A stretch of DNA of 64,000 nucleotides, from positions 49,329-113,328 of the forward strand of contig JAGLBE010000008.1 of NCBI GenBank assembly GCA_018260445.1, given 5' to 3'. Below the pieces are notes generated by a model. That model saw nothing but the letters and a program-made list of their open reading frames with translations, did not search any database and had not been told where the DNA came from. The stretch is from Psychrobacter sp. (lineage in GTDB: Bacteria > Pseudomonadota > Gammaproteobacteria > Pseudomonadales > Moraxellaceae). The translations under genes and the position numbers were made by a program. This document shows, piece by piece, positions 19,537 through 27,753 of this stretch. Every line of letters starts with the position of its first letter. Positions within the stretch are counted from its first letter, which is position 1.

Positions 19537-21714
19537 CTAATCGGCCCAATCTTGGGTGTTGGTACCTGCTAGCGACTGTTTGACGCTTTGGTTCATAATT
19601 CGGGCAGCGAACGCATCGCTGAGTGGTTTAAGTTCAAGCTGCTGAGTATCGAGTTTAGCTTTGGCCGCTTGTAATTCATCAAGCCTCATAGTGGGCAAAG
19701 CGGTTAGTTGTGAGAGCTGGTTGCCAACCTGCTGCATCGCTTGTTGCAATCTTTGCGCTTCATCGTCACTGAGCAGCGTCTTAAACTCTTGCAATGCCGA
19801 CTGTAGGGCTAAAATTTCCCGCTTTGCCTCTACTTTAGCTTCAATCAAGCTACGCGCCGTCTTATCCTCTTCGGCGTGCTCAAACCCAGAGCGCAATAAT
19901 TGCTCTTGCTGCTCATCACTCAAACCATAAGCAGGGGTGATTTTAATGTCACTTTTAACCTGAGTTGTCGTCTCTTGCGCACTCACAGCAAGCTGCCCAT
20001 TGGCATCGATAGCAAAGGTCACCTCAATACGGGCAAGCCCTGCTTTCATAGGCGGAATGCCGTATAACTCAAAACGGCCTAGGGAGCGATTATGAGCCAC
20101 CGTATCACGCTCGCCCTGAACCACATGAATCGCCATGCCCGTTTGCCCATCTTGATAGGTGGTAAACGTTTGCCGCTTGGCGACGGGAATAGGGGTGTTA
20201 CGAGCAATTAACACCTCTACCAAACCGCCCATCGTCTCAAGTCCTAAGGATAATGGAGTCACATCCAGCAATAACACGTTGTCAGATTTATCTTTTTTAA
20301 TGAGTTGTTCGGCGACTTGGGCGGCGCCGAGCGCTACCACTTCATCAGGGTTTAAATGCGACAAAGGCTTCTTGCCAAAAAATTTAGCCACCGCTTGTTG
20401 AATAAGCGGCATACGAGTTGAACCGCCTACCAAAATAACCTCATTGAGTTGCTGCTGGTCTATAGTAGCGTCACGCAATACTTGGCCACAAGTAGTCAGA
20501 GTGCGGCTGACAATAGGCGCAATAATGTCACTAAGTTGGTCACGGGTTAGCACCCCTTGCCAGTCAATTTGATGGCCAGTTACGGATAAAGATACGGCAA
20601 CGGCAACCTGCGGGTGCTCGCTCAATGCTTTTTTATAGCCTTCTGCTTGTCGGGCGATTTGCGATTTTTGCTGGGGGCTGACGTCAGTAGGGCTAAGTTT
20701 GGCCTGTTTGAGCAACCAGCCCATAATCAATCGGTCGATATCGTCGCCACCAAGCGCGCTATTGCCGCCGGTTGCCAGCACTTCAAACACCCCCTCGTGC
20801 ATGGTTAATATCGAGATATCAAAGGTGCCGCCGCCTAAATCATAAATCAAATAGGTTTTTGCAGGATTTCGCTTGACGTTTTGGTCAATGATGTCGGGGT
20901 TAGTATCAGTATCAGTGACAGTGTCAGTATCAGTATCAGTATCAGTATCAGTGTCTTGGCGAGACTCATGGTCTAAACCATAAGCCACCGCCGCTGCTGT
21001 GGGTTCATTCAATAACCGTAGCACCTTAAGCCCGGCGAGCTGCGCCGCATCTTTGGTGGCTTGCCGCTGCGCCTCATCAAAGTAGGCAGGCACCGTAATG
21101 ACCGCCCCCTGAATGCTGCCATCTGGCAGTGCTTGCTGCGCTCTGTGCTTTAAGGTGCGTAAGATATTTGCAGACACTTGCACAGGAGAGATGTCGCCTT
21201 GCGCCGTCACAAATGAGGGCATGGTTTTTTGCGCCACTTGCGAAGGTGTCGCTGTTAAATCGCTGGTTGTTAACTTGTAAGGATGAGAGAACTTGATATC
21301 CTCAATACTGCGTCCCATAAAGCGTTTGGCAGAAATAATGGTGTTTTGAGGGTCGCTATCAAAATAGGCTAAGGCTCGATTGCCAACGATGGGAAAGAGG
21401 GCAGCCGCCGCGCTACTAGTCACTGGGGCAGACAATGCCTTATCGCTAAGTTTAGCCTCTATATCCGCTATTTCCTCTTTATCCTCTATATCCCCAGTAA
21501 CATTGCCCACGTTGCCATAATAAACCACCGAAGGCAGTAAGGTGTCGTTACCAAGTGTGGCATCACTAAAATCCGCCACTTTGATAACGGACGCTTTACC
21601 CGAGCGCACCACCGCGACCATAGAGCGGGTCGTGCCTAGGTCTATGCCCAATGCATAAGCATGGTGATGGGGGTTGGCACTTTGGTTGGGTTCGGCAATT
21701 TGCAATAAAGACAT
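19537..21714 (-). CDS. hscA: Fe-S assembly Hsp70 chaperone HscA
   Basis: Hsp70-class ATPase that, with HscB, releases clusters from IscU. The start at 21714 (ATG, MSLLQIAEPNQS) matches E. coli HscA; 21726 is a TTG. Nucleotide-binding motifs: ALGIDLGTTRSMVAVV, LNEPTAAAVAYGLD, YLIYDLGGGTFDISIL and ILVGGSTRMPLIQQ; the substrate domain starts at LLLDVTPLSLGLETMGG. At 725 residues it is about 105 longer than E. coli HscA (616). Extra material lies near residues 50-80 and especially between AYGLD and the DLGGGTFDIS phosphate loop, where a hexamer repeat encodes Asp-Thr dipeptides (20903-20956). Confidence 0.96.
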   Translation of the reverse strand: MSLLQIAEPNQSANPHHHAYALGIDLGTTRSMVAVVRSGKASVIKVADFSDATLGNDTLLPSVVYYGNVGNVTGDIEDKEEIADIEAKLSDKALSAPVTSSAAAALFPIVGNRALAYFDSDPQNTIISAKRFMGRSIEDIKFSHPYKLTTSDLTATPSQVAQKTMPSFVTAQGDISPVQVSANILRTLKHRAQQALPDGSIQGAVITVPAYFDEAQRQATKDAAQLAGLKVLRLLNEPTAAAVAYGLDHESRQDTDTDTDTDTDTVTDTDTNPDIIDQNVKRNPAKTYLIYDLGGGTFDISILTMHEGVFEVLATGGNSALGGDDIDRLIMGWLLKQAKLSPTDVSPQQKSQIARQAEGYKKALSEHPQVAVAVSLSVTGHQIDWQGVLTRDQLSDIIAPIVSRTLTTCGQVLRDATIDQQQLNEVILVGGSTRMPLIQQAVAKFFGKKPLSHLNPDEVVALGAAQVAEQLIKKDKSDNVLLLDVTPLSLGLETMGGLVEVLIARNTPIPVAKRQTFTTYQDGQTGMAIHVVQGERDTVAHNRSLGRFELYGIPPMKAGLARIEVTFAIDANGQLAVSAQETTTQVKSDIKITPAYGLSDEQQEQLLRSGFEHAEEDKTARSLIEAKVEAKREILALQSALQEFKTLLSDDEAQRLQQAMQQVGNQLSQLTALPTMRLDELQAAKAKLDTQQLELKPLSDAFAARIMNQSVKQSLAGTNTQDWAD
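20903..20956. repeat. Hexanucleotide tandem repeat inside hscA
   Basis: Nine units of GTATCA/GTGTCA/GTGACA in a row. Read on the minus strand they encode alternating Asp-Thr/Val residues in a surface loop of the HscA ATPase domain. A six-base unit keeps frame whatever the copy number, so length could vary between strains without breaking the protein. Confidence 0.9.
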
Positions 21715-21828
21715 AAAAACGCTCAATGTTAAACGGGTGGAAAGATAATCAGACAGGGGATAGGTTTGGCCAAAAGGTCATGATGAATAGCCCAAAATGC
21801 TTAAAGACTAAAGACTATAGACTAAACA

Positions 21829-22404
21829 TTAAACATACAAGTCATCATCATCGTGAGTATCTAAACTGTCAATCGCTCTACTGATATCTTTATCAAGCTT
21901 GACTAGAAATTTAAGCTTTTGGGTGGTATCAATCGCCGCTGCCCAATCTTGCGCGCGATAAGCGGTTTGAAAGCGAGCAGAAAAGTCATTGAGACGGGCG
22001 GCAACGGTCGTTTTTAGGGTTTGTATCAACACCAAGTCTGCCGCTGCAGTAGCCTCTTCTAGACGGATACGCAAATCCATCGCATCATCTAAAAAGTCTA
22101 AGTCTGAAATCGTCGCATTGGTATCGAGTGCTTGCCCTGCAAGCTCTAACAAATAAGTCGCACGGCTATCAGGATTGCTTAATATATGATAAGCATGGTT
22201 AATAAGGGCGGAATTTGGCTGCGCTGCTGAGTGTTGCTGCAAATGAGTGCCATCAGCCGCAGTATCACCGTTTAACTTATCGGGATGAAAGTGTTGTTGT
22301 AGCTGCCTTAATCGAGTATGTAACAACGCCATATCCATATCAAAACCGATAGGCTGCTCGAAAAGTGCAAAGAAATTATCAAAACTGGGCGGTTTATAAG
22401 TCAT
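21829..22404 (-). CDS. hscB: Fe-S assembly J-domain co-chaperone HscB
   Basis: 191-residue J-protein that delivers IscU to HscA and stimulates its ATPase. The N-terminal J domain has the HPDK signature (LQQHFHPDKLNGD, residues about 36-48) with an insertion (TAADGTHLQQHSAAQPN) before NHAYHILSNPDSRATYLL. The C-terminal three-helix bundle that binds IscU (DLDFLDDAMDLRIRLEEA) is present. About 20 residues longer than E. coli HscB (171). Lies 114 bp before hscA. Confidence 0.95.
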   Translation of the reverse strand: MTYKPPSFDNFFALFEQPIGFDMDMALLHTRLRQLQQHFHPDKLNGDTAADGTHLQQHSAAQPNSALINHAYHILSNPDSRATYLLELAGQALDTNATISDLDFLDDAMDLRIRLEEATAAADLVLIQTLKTTVAARLNDFSARFQTAYRAQDWAAAIDTTQKLKFLVKLDKDISRAIDSLDTHDDDDLYV

Positions 22405-22471
22405 AGGCTAGGGGTGTTACTATCAATGAATAAAGTGACAAGTAAGGCGAATCATCCACCTAAAAGAGGAA

Positions 22472-22496
22472 AGCTGACGAGGGTAAGTCGTCAGCT
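22472..22496 (-). promoter_or_regulatory. Hairpin between iscA and hscB (possible attenuator)
   Basis: Perfect 9-bp stem AGCTGACGA/TCGTCAGCT with a 7-nt loop in the 199-bp iscA-hscB gap. On the minus strand it is followed by a pyrimidine stretch TTTCCTCTTTT rather than a clean T-run, so partial termination or an RNA-processing/stability site seems more likely than a full stop. This could set different levels for iscRSUA and hscBA-fdx. Confidence 0.55.
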
Positions 22497-22603
22497 GGCT
22501 TGCAAAGGGAATTTAAATTGCAACAGTAAGAAAGTAGAAAAGTAAAGTAGTCATAGGGTTCTTTTTTACCAGCTTTACCAGCTCCATTCTCCACCTTTAC
22601 CGA

Positions 22604-22924
22604 CTATACCGTAAACGATTCACCGCAGCCGCATTCGCCCTTTTTATTAGGGTTGCTAAATTTAAAGCCCTCGTTCAAGCCTTCAACGGTATAGTCCATC
22701 AATAAGCCATCTAAATACACCATACTTTTTGGGTCAACATACACCTTAACCCCATTGCTGGTATACACCTTATCAACAGCATCCGGCACATCGACAAATT
22801 CTAACACATAGGCCAAGCCCGAACACCCAGCGGTGCGAATACCCACACGAATACCCTCGCCATGACCGCGGTTGTTTAAATAGTCTGTCACATGTTTGGC
22901 AGCACGTTCGGTTAATTCAATCAT
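22604..22924 (-). CDS. iscA: A-type Fe-S carrier protein IscA
   Basis: 106-residue A-type carrier that passes clusters from IscU to apoproteins. The three ligand cysteines are in [10 protein letters not shown] (about residue 34) and the C-terminal ECGCGESF. The ATG at 22924 is preferred; the upstream in-frame codon at 22927 is TTG. AGGAC lies upstream. Position third from the front of the isc operon, 92 bp after iscU, fits IscA rather than ErpA or SufA. Confidence 0.95.
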   Translation of the reverse strand: MIELTERAAKHVTDYLNNRGHGEGIRVGIRTAGCSGLAYVLEFVDVPDAVDKVYTSNGVKVYVDPKSMVYLDGLLMDYTVEGLNEGFKFSNPNKKGECGCGESFTV

Positions 22925-23016
22925 CAAGAGTGTCCTAATGTCAAAAAGTTAAAAAATAGGCAACGTTGTATAGCGTATATAGCGATAGTTGAGTTAAGGC
23001 GAGTTAACCTATGCCA

Positions 23017-23409
23017 TTAAACCGTTGCTGACCCGCTTTTAGTGCGGTAATCATTAATGGCCGCTTTAATAGCATCTTCTGCCAATACCGAGCAATGCAC
23101 TTTAACGGGGGGCAGGGCGAGCTCTTCTGCAATGTGCTTGTTTTTAATCTCACCCGCTTGGTCTAAGGTTTTGCCTTTTAGCCACTCAGTCACCAATGAG
23201 CTTGAAGCAATCGCCGAGCCACAGCCGTAGGTTTTAAAACGGGCGTCTTCGATAATGCCGTCGTCATTGACTTGAATTTGCAGGCGCATCACATCGCCAC
23301 AAGCAGGTGCGCCCACCATACCCGTACCCACATTGGCGGCTTCTTTGTCTAAGTTACCAACATTGCGTGGGTTTTCATAATGGTCAATTACTTGATTGCT
23401 ATAAGCCAT
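23017..23409 (-). CDS. iscU: Fe-S cluster scaffold protein IscU
   Basis: 130-residue scaffold on which 2Fe-2S clusters are built. Conserved cysteines C37 (GAPACGD, with D39), C63 (YGCGSAIASSS) and the third in KVHCSVLAEDAI are all present, as is the HscA-recognition motif LPPVKVH. GGAGAACGACC precedes the ATG. Follows iscS by 128 bp. Confidence 0.97.
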   Translation of the reverse strand: MAYSNQVIDHYENPRNVGNLDKEAANVGTGMVGAPACGDVMRLQIQVNDDGIIEDARFKTYGCGSAIASSSLVTEWLKGKTLDQAGEIKNKHIAEELALPPVKVHCSVLAEDAIKAAINDYRTKSGSATV

Positions 23410-23537
23410 GGTCGTTCTCCTGGGGTTTAACCTAGATGATAAATAATAATAAATAAATAGTTGCTAAATTTGTGTTTTAAAGGGGTCATGCTAACTTTAA
23501 ATAGTCGCCAATCGCAACCGCTATATCAATAGCCATA

Positions 23538-24764
23538 TCAATGCTCGGCCCATTCCACTGAGCTTAAATCGACGCCATCTTGATACATGTCCCAAAGTGG
23601 CGATAACGCTCTTAGTTTATCCACCGCTTCATGAATTTGTTTTAAAATGATATCGATATCCTCTTCAGTCGTATAGCGACCAAAACTAAAACGAATCGAG
23701 CTGTGCGCTAATTCGTCGGGACGTCCGATAGCCCGCAATACATAAGAGGGCTCAAGGGTGGCTGAGGTACAAGCCGACCCTGAAGACACCGCCATATCTT
23801 TGAGCGACATCATCAGCGACTCGCCCTCAACAAAGTTAAAGCTTATGTTGATAATATGCGGCACGCTATGCTCGGCATCGCCATTTAGATAAATCTCTTC
23901 AATATCTTGAATACCAGCCCATAGCTTGTCACGCAGCTTTTGCGCATGGGCGTAATCGACCTCTAAACGCTCAGTCACTAATGCAAAGGCGGCGCCCATG
24001 CCCACAATTTGATGCGTCGCTAAGGTGCCCGAGCGCATACCCCGTTCATGCCCGCCGCCATGTTGCTCGGCACGTAAGCGAATGCGCGGTTTGCGGCGCA
24101 CAAATAGAGCGCCAATGCCTTTGGGGCCGTACACTTTATGGCCCGAAAAGCTCATCAAGTCAATCTTTAACTCGCTTAAATCAACTTTGGTTTTACCCAC
24201 AGCTTGGGCACCATCCACATGAAAAACGACACCAGCTTCACGGGTCATTTCACCAATAGCTTTGACATCCGTTACCGTTCCAAGCTCATTATTGACCATC
24301 ATGAGCGACACTAAAATCGTATCGTCACGCATCGCATCACGCACTTGCTCGGGCAAGATTAGGCCAGTACTTGGCTGCGGCTCGATATACGTAATCTCAA
24401 AACCTTCTTGCTCTAACTGCCGGCAGGTGTCTAATACCGCTTTATGCTCAATCTTACTGGTAATAATATGTTTGCCACGGCTTTGATAAAAGTGCGCTGC
24501 CCCTTTAATGGCTAGGTTATCGGATTCGGTGGCGCCAGAGGTAAACACGATTTCACGTGGGTCGGCATTTAATACATCGGCAATTTGCTGGCGAGCAGTT
24601 TCTACCGCTTCTTCTGCTTGCCAACCATAACCATGAGAGCGTGATGCTGGGTTGCCAAACATACCCTCAAAGGTCATATACTCGGTCATTTGTTTCGCCA
24701 CCTGTGGGTCAACAGGGGTGGTTGCGGCGTAGTCAAGATAGATTGGACGGTTTAATGTACTCAT
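23538..24764 (-). CDS. iscS: Cysteine desulfurase IscS
   Basis: 408-residue PLP enzyme converting cysteine to alanine and delivering persulfide sulfur to IscU (and to tRNA thiolation). The PLP lysine is in [15 protein letters not shown] and the catalytic mobile-loop cysteine in [16 protein letters not shown]. The C-terminal [14 protein letters not shown]...WAEH is typical of group I IscS. Its ATG overlaps the iscR stop as ATGA, with GAGG inside the end of iscR, so the two are translationally coupled. Confidence 0.98.
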   Translation of the reverse strand: MSTLNRPIYLDYAATTPVDPQVAKQMTEYMTFEGMFGNPASRSHGYGWQAEEAVETARQQIADVLNADPREIVFTSGATESDNLAIKGAAHFYQSRGKHIITSKIEHKAVLDTCRQLEQEGFEITYIEPQPSTGLILPEQVRDAMRDDTILVSLMMVNNELGTVTDVKAIGEMTREAGVVFHVDGAQAVGKTKVDLSELKIDLMSFSGHKVYGPKGIGALFVRRKPRIRLRAEQHGGGHERGMRSGTLATHQIVGMGAAFALVTERLEVDYAHAQKLRDKLWAGIQDIEEIYLNGDAEHSVPHIINISFNFVEGESLMMSLKDMAVSSGSACTSATLEPSYVLRAIGRPDELAHSSIRFSFGRYTTEEDIDIILKQIHEAVDKLRALSPLWDMYQDGVDLSSVEWAEH

Positions 24765-25282
24765 GCTGGATTAACCTCATTGGCTAAGAAAATAAGATTG
24801 GATTTGGCGCTGGTATCAGCATTGCCAGAGGGTAGGGTCGATAACAGCTTTTGGCGATGGGCCACGTCTTCTACGTTTTCCATTTTTAATAATTGGGCTA
24901 ACGAGATGTTTTGCAAGTAATGCTCAATATGATTGGATAGGGCACACCATAGGTCATGGGTTAGGCACATAGCACCGCCCTGACAGTCGCCACGGCCCTC
25001 ACACTGCATGGCATTAATGGATTCGTCGACGGCAGTAATAATCATCATGACATCAATATCGGTTAAAGGCTTGGCCAAATGGTAACCGCCTGATGCGCCT
25101 CGTGTGCTAGTGACCAAACCCGCTTTTCGCAGCTTTGAAAACAGCTGCTCTAAATAAGAGATAGAAATAGATTGGCGCTTGGCAATATCGGATAAAGAGA
25201 CGGCATTGGAGGCGCCACTGTCTTGAATCGCTAAATCTAGCAATGCTGTGACGGCATATCGGCCTCGAGTGGTCAAACGCAT
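24761..25282 (-). CDS. iscR: Fe-S cluster-sensing regulator IscR
   Basis: 173-residue Rrf2-family DNA-binding regulator. An N-terminal winged helix ([18 protein letters not shown]...[14 protein letters not shown]) is followed by the 2Fe-2S site [16 protein letters not shown], with three cysteines and His in the E. coli pattern. Holo-IscR represses its own operon at type-1 sites; the box at 25433-25457 fits that feedback. GGAGAGAC precedes the ATG. The leader from the predicted start is about 135 nt. Confidence 0.97.
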   Translation of the reverse strand: MRLTTRGRYAVTALLDLAIQDSGASNAVSLSDIAKRQSISISYLEQLFSKLRKAGLVTSTRGASGGYHLAKPLTDIDVMMIITAVDESINAMQCEGRGDCQGGAMCLTHDLWCALSNHIEHYLQNISLAQLLKMENVEDVAHRQKLLSTLPSGNADTSAKSNLIFLANEVNPA

Positions 25283-25423
25283 GGGGTCTCTCCATTGGCT
25301 AGGTTAATTGACTGGGTGACAATATCTGCTAGGGTATAGGGGTAGGGTGGCAGTCATATAGTTCTATTTCTATAAACTGCGAAAGTAGTTACGCCCTAGT
25401 AAGGTTTCTTATTTTAGATGTCT

Positions 25424-25457
25424 ATTATAATTAAACCCGACTAAAATAGTCAAGATT
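25424..25457 (-). promoter_or_regulatory. isc operon promoter with overlapping IscR type-1 box
   Basis: On the minus strand TTGACT (25448-25453) and TATAAT (25424-25429) are 18 bp apart. The -35 element is embedded in a 25-bp stretch (25433-25457) whose core GACTATTTTAGTCGGG matches the E. coli type-1 IscR site (GACT-R-WWW-Y-AGTC-RR) at every core position. This geometry predicts repression by 2Fe-2S IscR by blocking RNA polymerase. Confidence 0.88.
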
Positions 25458-25572
25458 AATACCAAGTGTTTTGTAACCTTTGTAACCTTTGTGACCTTTT
25501 TAAAACTTAGGACTTACGTCTTACACTTGAGTGGCCTATCATATACAGGTAGCTGTAAAACAATATTGCAGT

Positions 25573-25612
25573 AAAAAAAGCCTAGCTAAGAGACGAGGGC
25601 TCTTAGCTAGGC
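25573..25612 (-). terminator. Strong terminator downstream of the coiled-coil gene
   Basis: Perfect 13-bp stem GCCTAGCTAAGAG/CTCTTAGCTAGGC with a 7-nt loop. On the minus strand it ends in seven Ts. It separates the upstream minus-strand gene (25773-26411) from the isc promoter region. Confidence 0.9.
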
Positions 25613-25772
25613 ACTAGGTGTTGTTTAGATGCTATTGCAGGATTACGATGAGGGGTCAGGCGTGGAGATGCTCTTTATGTTTATATAATATAGGACTATT
25701 GGACTATTGGAGTACTCAGTTGCATGAATGCTGACTACCCACAAGAGAAGAGAATTGGCAAGGTTAATGGTG

Positions 25773-26411
25773 CTAGATTAACCAAGCAATGAGTGCCGCT
25801 ATAGCAATTAGCACTGCCACGCCCAGGGCAATAAGCGTCATTTTTAGCTTGTTTTGCTGCTCTTTTATGCTGACTTCAAGTTCGCGATTGCGTATGGATA
25901 ATGCATTAATTTGTTGTTGTTGCTCTTCTATTCTGGCTTTGTAATCGGCAAGTTCGGTAGGGTGTTTATCTTTACTATCCCCATCATCTTTTTTGCCCTT
26001 TACCGTTCTGATAATCCCTTGAAACAAGCTGACCAGTCCTAGCTGCATTAAAAATAGGCGTACTTCGGCAACTTTATCATCCGCCCCACGCATCGTAATT
26101 TTATTGATTTGTAGTATATCGTTACTCACCACAGCGTTTAGCAATTGGTGCGTATAGGTATTAATAATCACGTCGGCTTGCTGGTGGCTAGGGGGTAAAT
26201 CGCTATCCAACAACACCCCTTTAGAGGAAAAAGTGGCATAAAACTGCAGATGCGGCAGATAGGTGCGGATACAAACCACCGTATTATTTTTAGCCAGTGG
26301 GTAGACTGTTTGCCGCAAATTGGCATCAAACCTTAACACTAAGGTTATGACAGATTCTGCAAAAATCAGGGCGACACTGAGTAAAGACTGCGATATTGAA
26401 TGTTGATTCAT
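25773..26411 (-). CDS. Tail-anchored coiled-coil protein of unknown function
   Basis: 212 residues. Residues 1-120 form a mixed alpha/beta region with weak resemblance to SCP2-like lipid-carrier folds of the UbiJ type (a central hydrophobic strand set, then a helix MRGADDKVAEVRLFLMQLGLVSLFQGII). Residues about 145-185 form a coiled coil (DYKARIEEQQQQINALSIRNRELEV...). The last 23 residues (MTLIALGVAVLIAIAALIAWLI) are a single membrane segment, giving a tail-anchored topology with the bulk in the cytosol. No family is recognised with confidence. A strong terminator follows; the next minus-strand unit is the isc operon. Confidence 0.7.
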   Translation of the reverse strand: MNQHSISQSLLSVALIFAESVITLVLRFDANLRQTVYPLAKNNTVVCIRTYLPHLQFYATFSSKGVLLDSDLPPSHQQADVIINTYTHQLLNAVVSNDILQINKITMRGADDKVAEVRLFLMQLGLVSLFQGIIRTVKGKKDDGDSKDKHPTELADYKARIEEQQQQINALSIRNRELEVSIKEQQNKLKMTLIALGVAVLIAIAALIAWLI

Positions 26412-26481
26412 ACAAAACCTATTTAAATTTCAAAAATTTTCAAGTGCCACGATGGGTTCAGGCGCAGTTGGGTGGTTATTG

Positions 26482-26529
26482 ATTGACACATTGACACATT
26501 GATACATTGACACATTGACACATTGACAC
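26482..26529. repeat. Six-copy 8-bp tandem repeat (ATTGACAC)
   Basis: Six head-to-tail units of ATTGACAC, one with a C-to-T change in the middle (ATTGATAC). Intergenic. An 8-bp unit is frame-breaking, unlike the intragenic repeats in this window. Confidence 0.9.
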
Positions 26530-26716
26530 CCTGTAACGTTAAAGTAACGTTAAAAGGTCACCAAAACTTAGGATTAGAACTTAGGATGTTTTTTAAGGTC
26601 TTGGCGCACGATATGACTGATATATGACTGGTAAACTTGGCGACAATACTTATTAACTTGGCATATTGGTATATTGGCATAGAGCAAACAAGGCTACAGA
26701 GGGTGCTCGTTACTAC

Positions 26717-26789
26717 TTGTCATTATTTGTCATTATATTTGTCATTATATTTGTCATTATATTTGTCATTATTTGTCATTATTTGTCAT
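26717..26789. repeat. Tandem repeat of TTGTCATTA units
   Basis: Seven copies of TTGTCAT spaced by ATTA- or T-rich connectors, giving alternating periods of 9 and 14-15 bp. Intergenic, about 470 bp upstream of hupB's start region. Confidence 0.85.
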
Positions 26790-27163
26790 GATGATGGCAA
26801 GATAGGTGCCAAACGCCTATGGTGCAAATAATATCACACTGTCGGGCTGACGCCATAGGTCGGCGTGTTATTCATGTAACCTTTTAGCGTTATTTTGACT
26901 AACTTATGTTTTCAGCGTTATTTAGACCAACAAATTTACCAGTTAGCCACGTACTGTTAAGTCATACGCTCATGCGCAGTATGGATAAACACGGTTGTAG
27001 CCTGCACAATAGTCACCCTTTTATAGATGGTTTGCAGACGGTTTGTAGAGGCATGGGCAACAAGACATATTACAACAGATTGACCATAAATAGCGGTTTT
27101 AGATGTTTTTAGCCGCTAAAAATGGCAAAAGTCGTGAATTTGGACAATAAAATGTAAATTTAC

Positions 27164-27192
27164 TTGCACATTGCTGACGGCCTTGCTATAAC
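27164..27192 (+). promoter_or_regulatory. Sigma-70 promoter of hupB
   Basis: TTGCAC and TATAAC separated by exactly 17 bp; start expected near 27199, with a leader of about 140 nt. Confidence 0.75.
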
Positions 27193-27341
27193 TGCATTTA
27201 CGTCTTAACACGTGAGTATACGTGGGTTGTTCTGATGGTCTGATTTTTAAGGCTATTGGTAGGCTCATTGTCTACTGGTTAGGTCATTGCTTATTGAGCA
27301 ATACAATTTACCTTGAATTTAACTTGTTGGAAGATACCTGA

Positions 27342-27623
27342 ATGAATAAATCAGAATTAGTCGATAGCATTGCAGAAAAAAGTGGTCTTAACAAGACTCA
27401 AGCCTCAGATGCGCTAAACGCAATGATGGAAAGCATTGGTGAAGCTCTAGAAGGCAATGATTCAATCTCATTGGTTGGCTTTGGTACGTTTAGCGTGAAA
27501 GATCGTAAAGCCCGTACGGGCCGTAATCCTAAAACCGGTGATGAGCTGCAAATCCCCGCCAGCCGTGTGCCACATTTTAAAGCAGGTAAAGGCTTAAAAG
27601 ACCGTTTAAACACGGATAAATAA
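27342..27623 (+). CDS. hupB: Nucleoid protein HU, beta type
   Basis: 93-residue HU-family DNA-bending protein. MNKSELVDSIAEKSGLNKTQASDALNAMM and the arm region GFGTFSVKDRKARTGRNPKTGDELQIPASRVPHFKAGKGLKD are classic, including the intercalating proline in RNP. As in E. coli, ppiD follows, supporting hupB. A strong terminator stands between them. Confidence 0.96.
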   Translation: MNKSELVDSIAEKSGLNKTQASDALNAMMESIGEALEGNDSISLVGFGTFSVKDRKARTGRNPKTGDELQIPASRVPHFKAGKGLKDRLNTDK

Positions 27624-27663
27624 GTTTTATTGACCTAAAGTTATCGTTAGCAGATAAGAAAAG

Positions 27664-27687
27664 CGCACCTTAGGGTGCGTTTTTTTT
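27664..27687 (+). terminator. Rho-independent terminator after hupB
   Basis: Stem CGCACC/GGTGCG with a 4-nt loop followed by T8. Confidence 0.9.
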
Positions 27688-27753
27688 GTGTCGTCAGCGG
27701 TTTTAACGTATCATATGGGCCTTATGTTAACTAACTTATAACTGATATGACCT

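Larger units (their letters stand above)
26412..27341. other. 930-bp repeat-containing intergenic region before hupB
   Basis: No supported gene. It holds two AT-rich tandem repeats (26482-26529 and 26717-26789) and the hupB promoter (27164-27192). Short frames here consist largely of translated repeats. Confidence 0.6.

Noticed and set aside
25508-25518. TAGGACTTACG, identical to the MITE end, occurs alone upstream of the isc promoter
   Set aside because: No matching inverted end was found within several hundred bases on either side and no internal MITE blocks; an 11-nt match may be chance or a heavily decayed remnant.
26637-26831. 64-codon frame with a repeated Leu-Ser-Leu-Tyr motif
   Set aside because: It is a translation of the intergenic TTGTCATTA repeat, whose 9/14-bp spacing is not constrained to frame.
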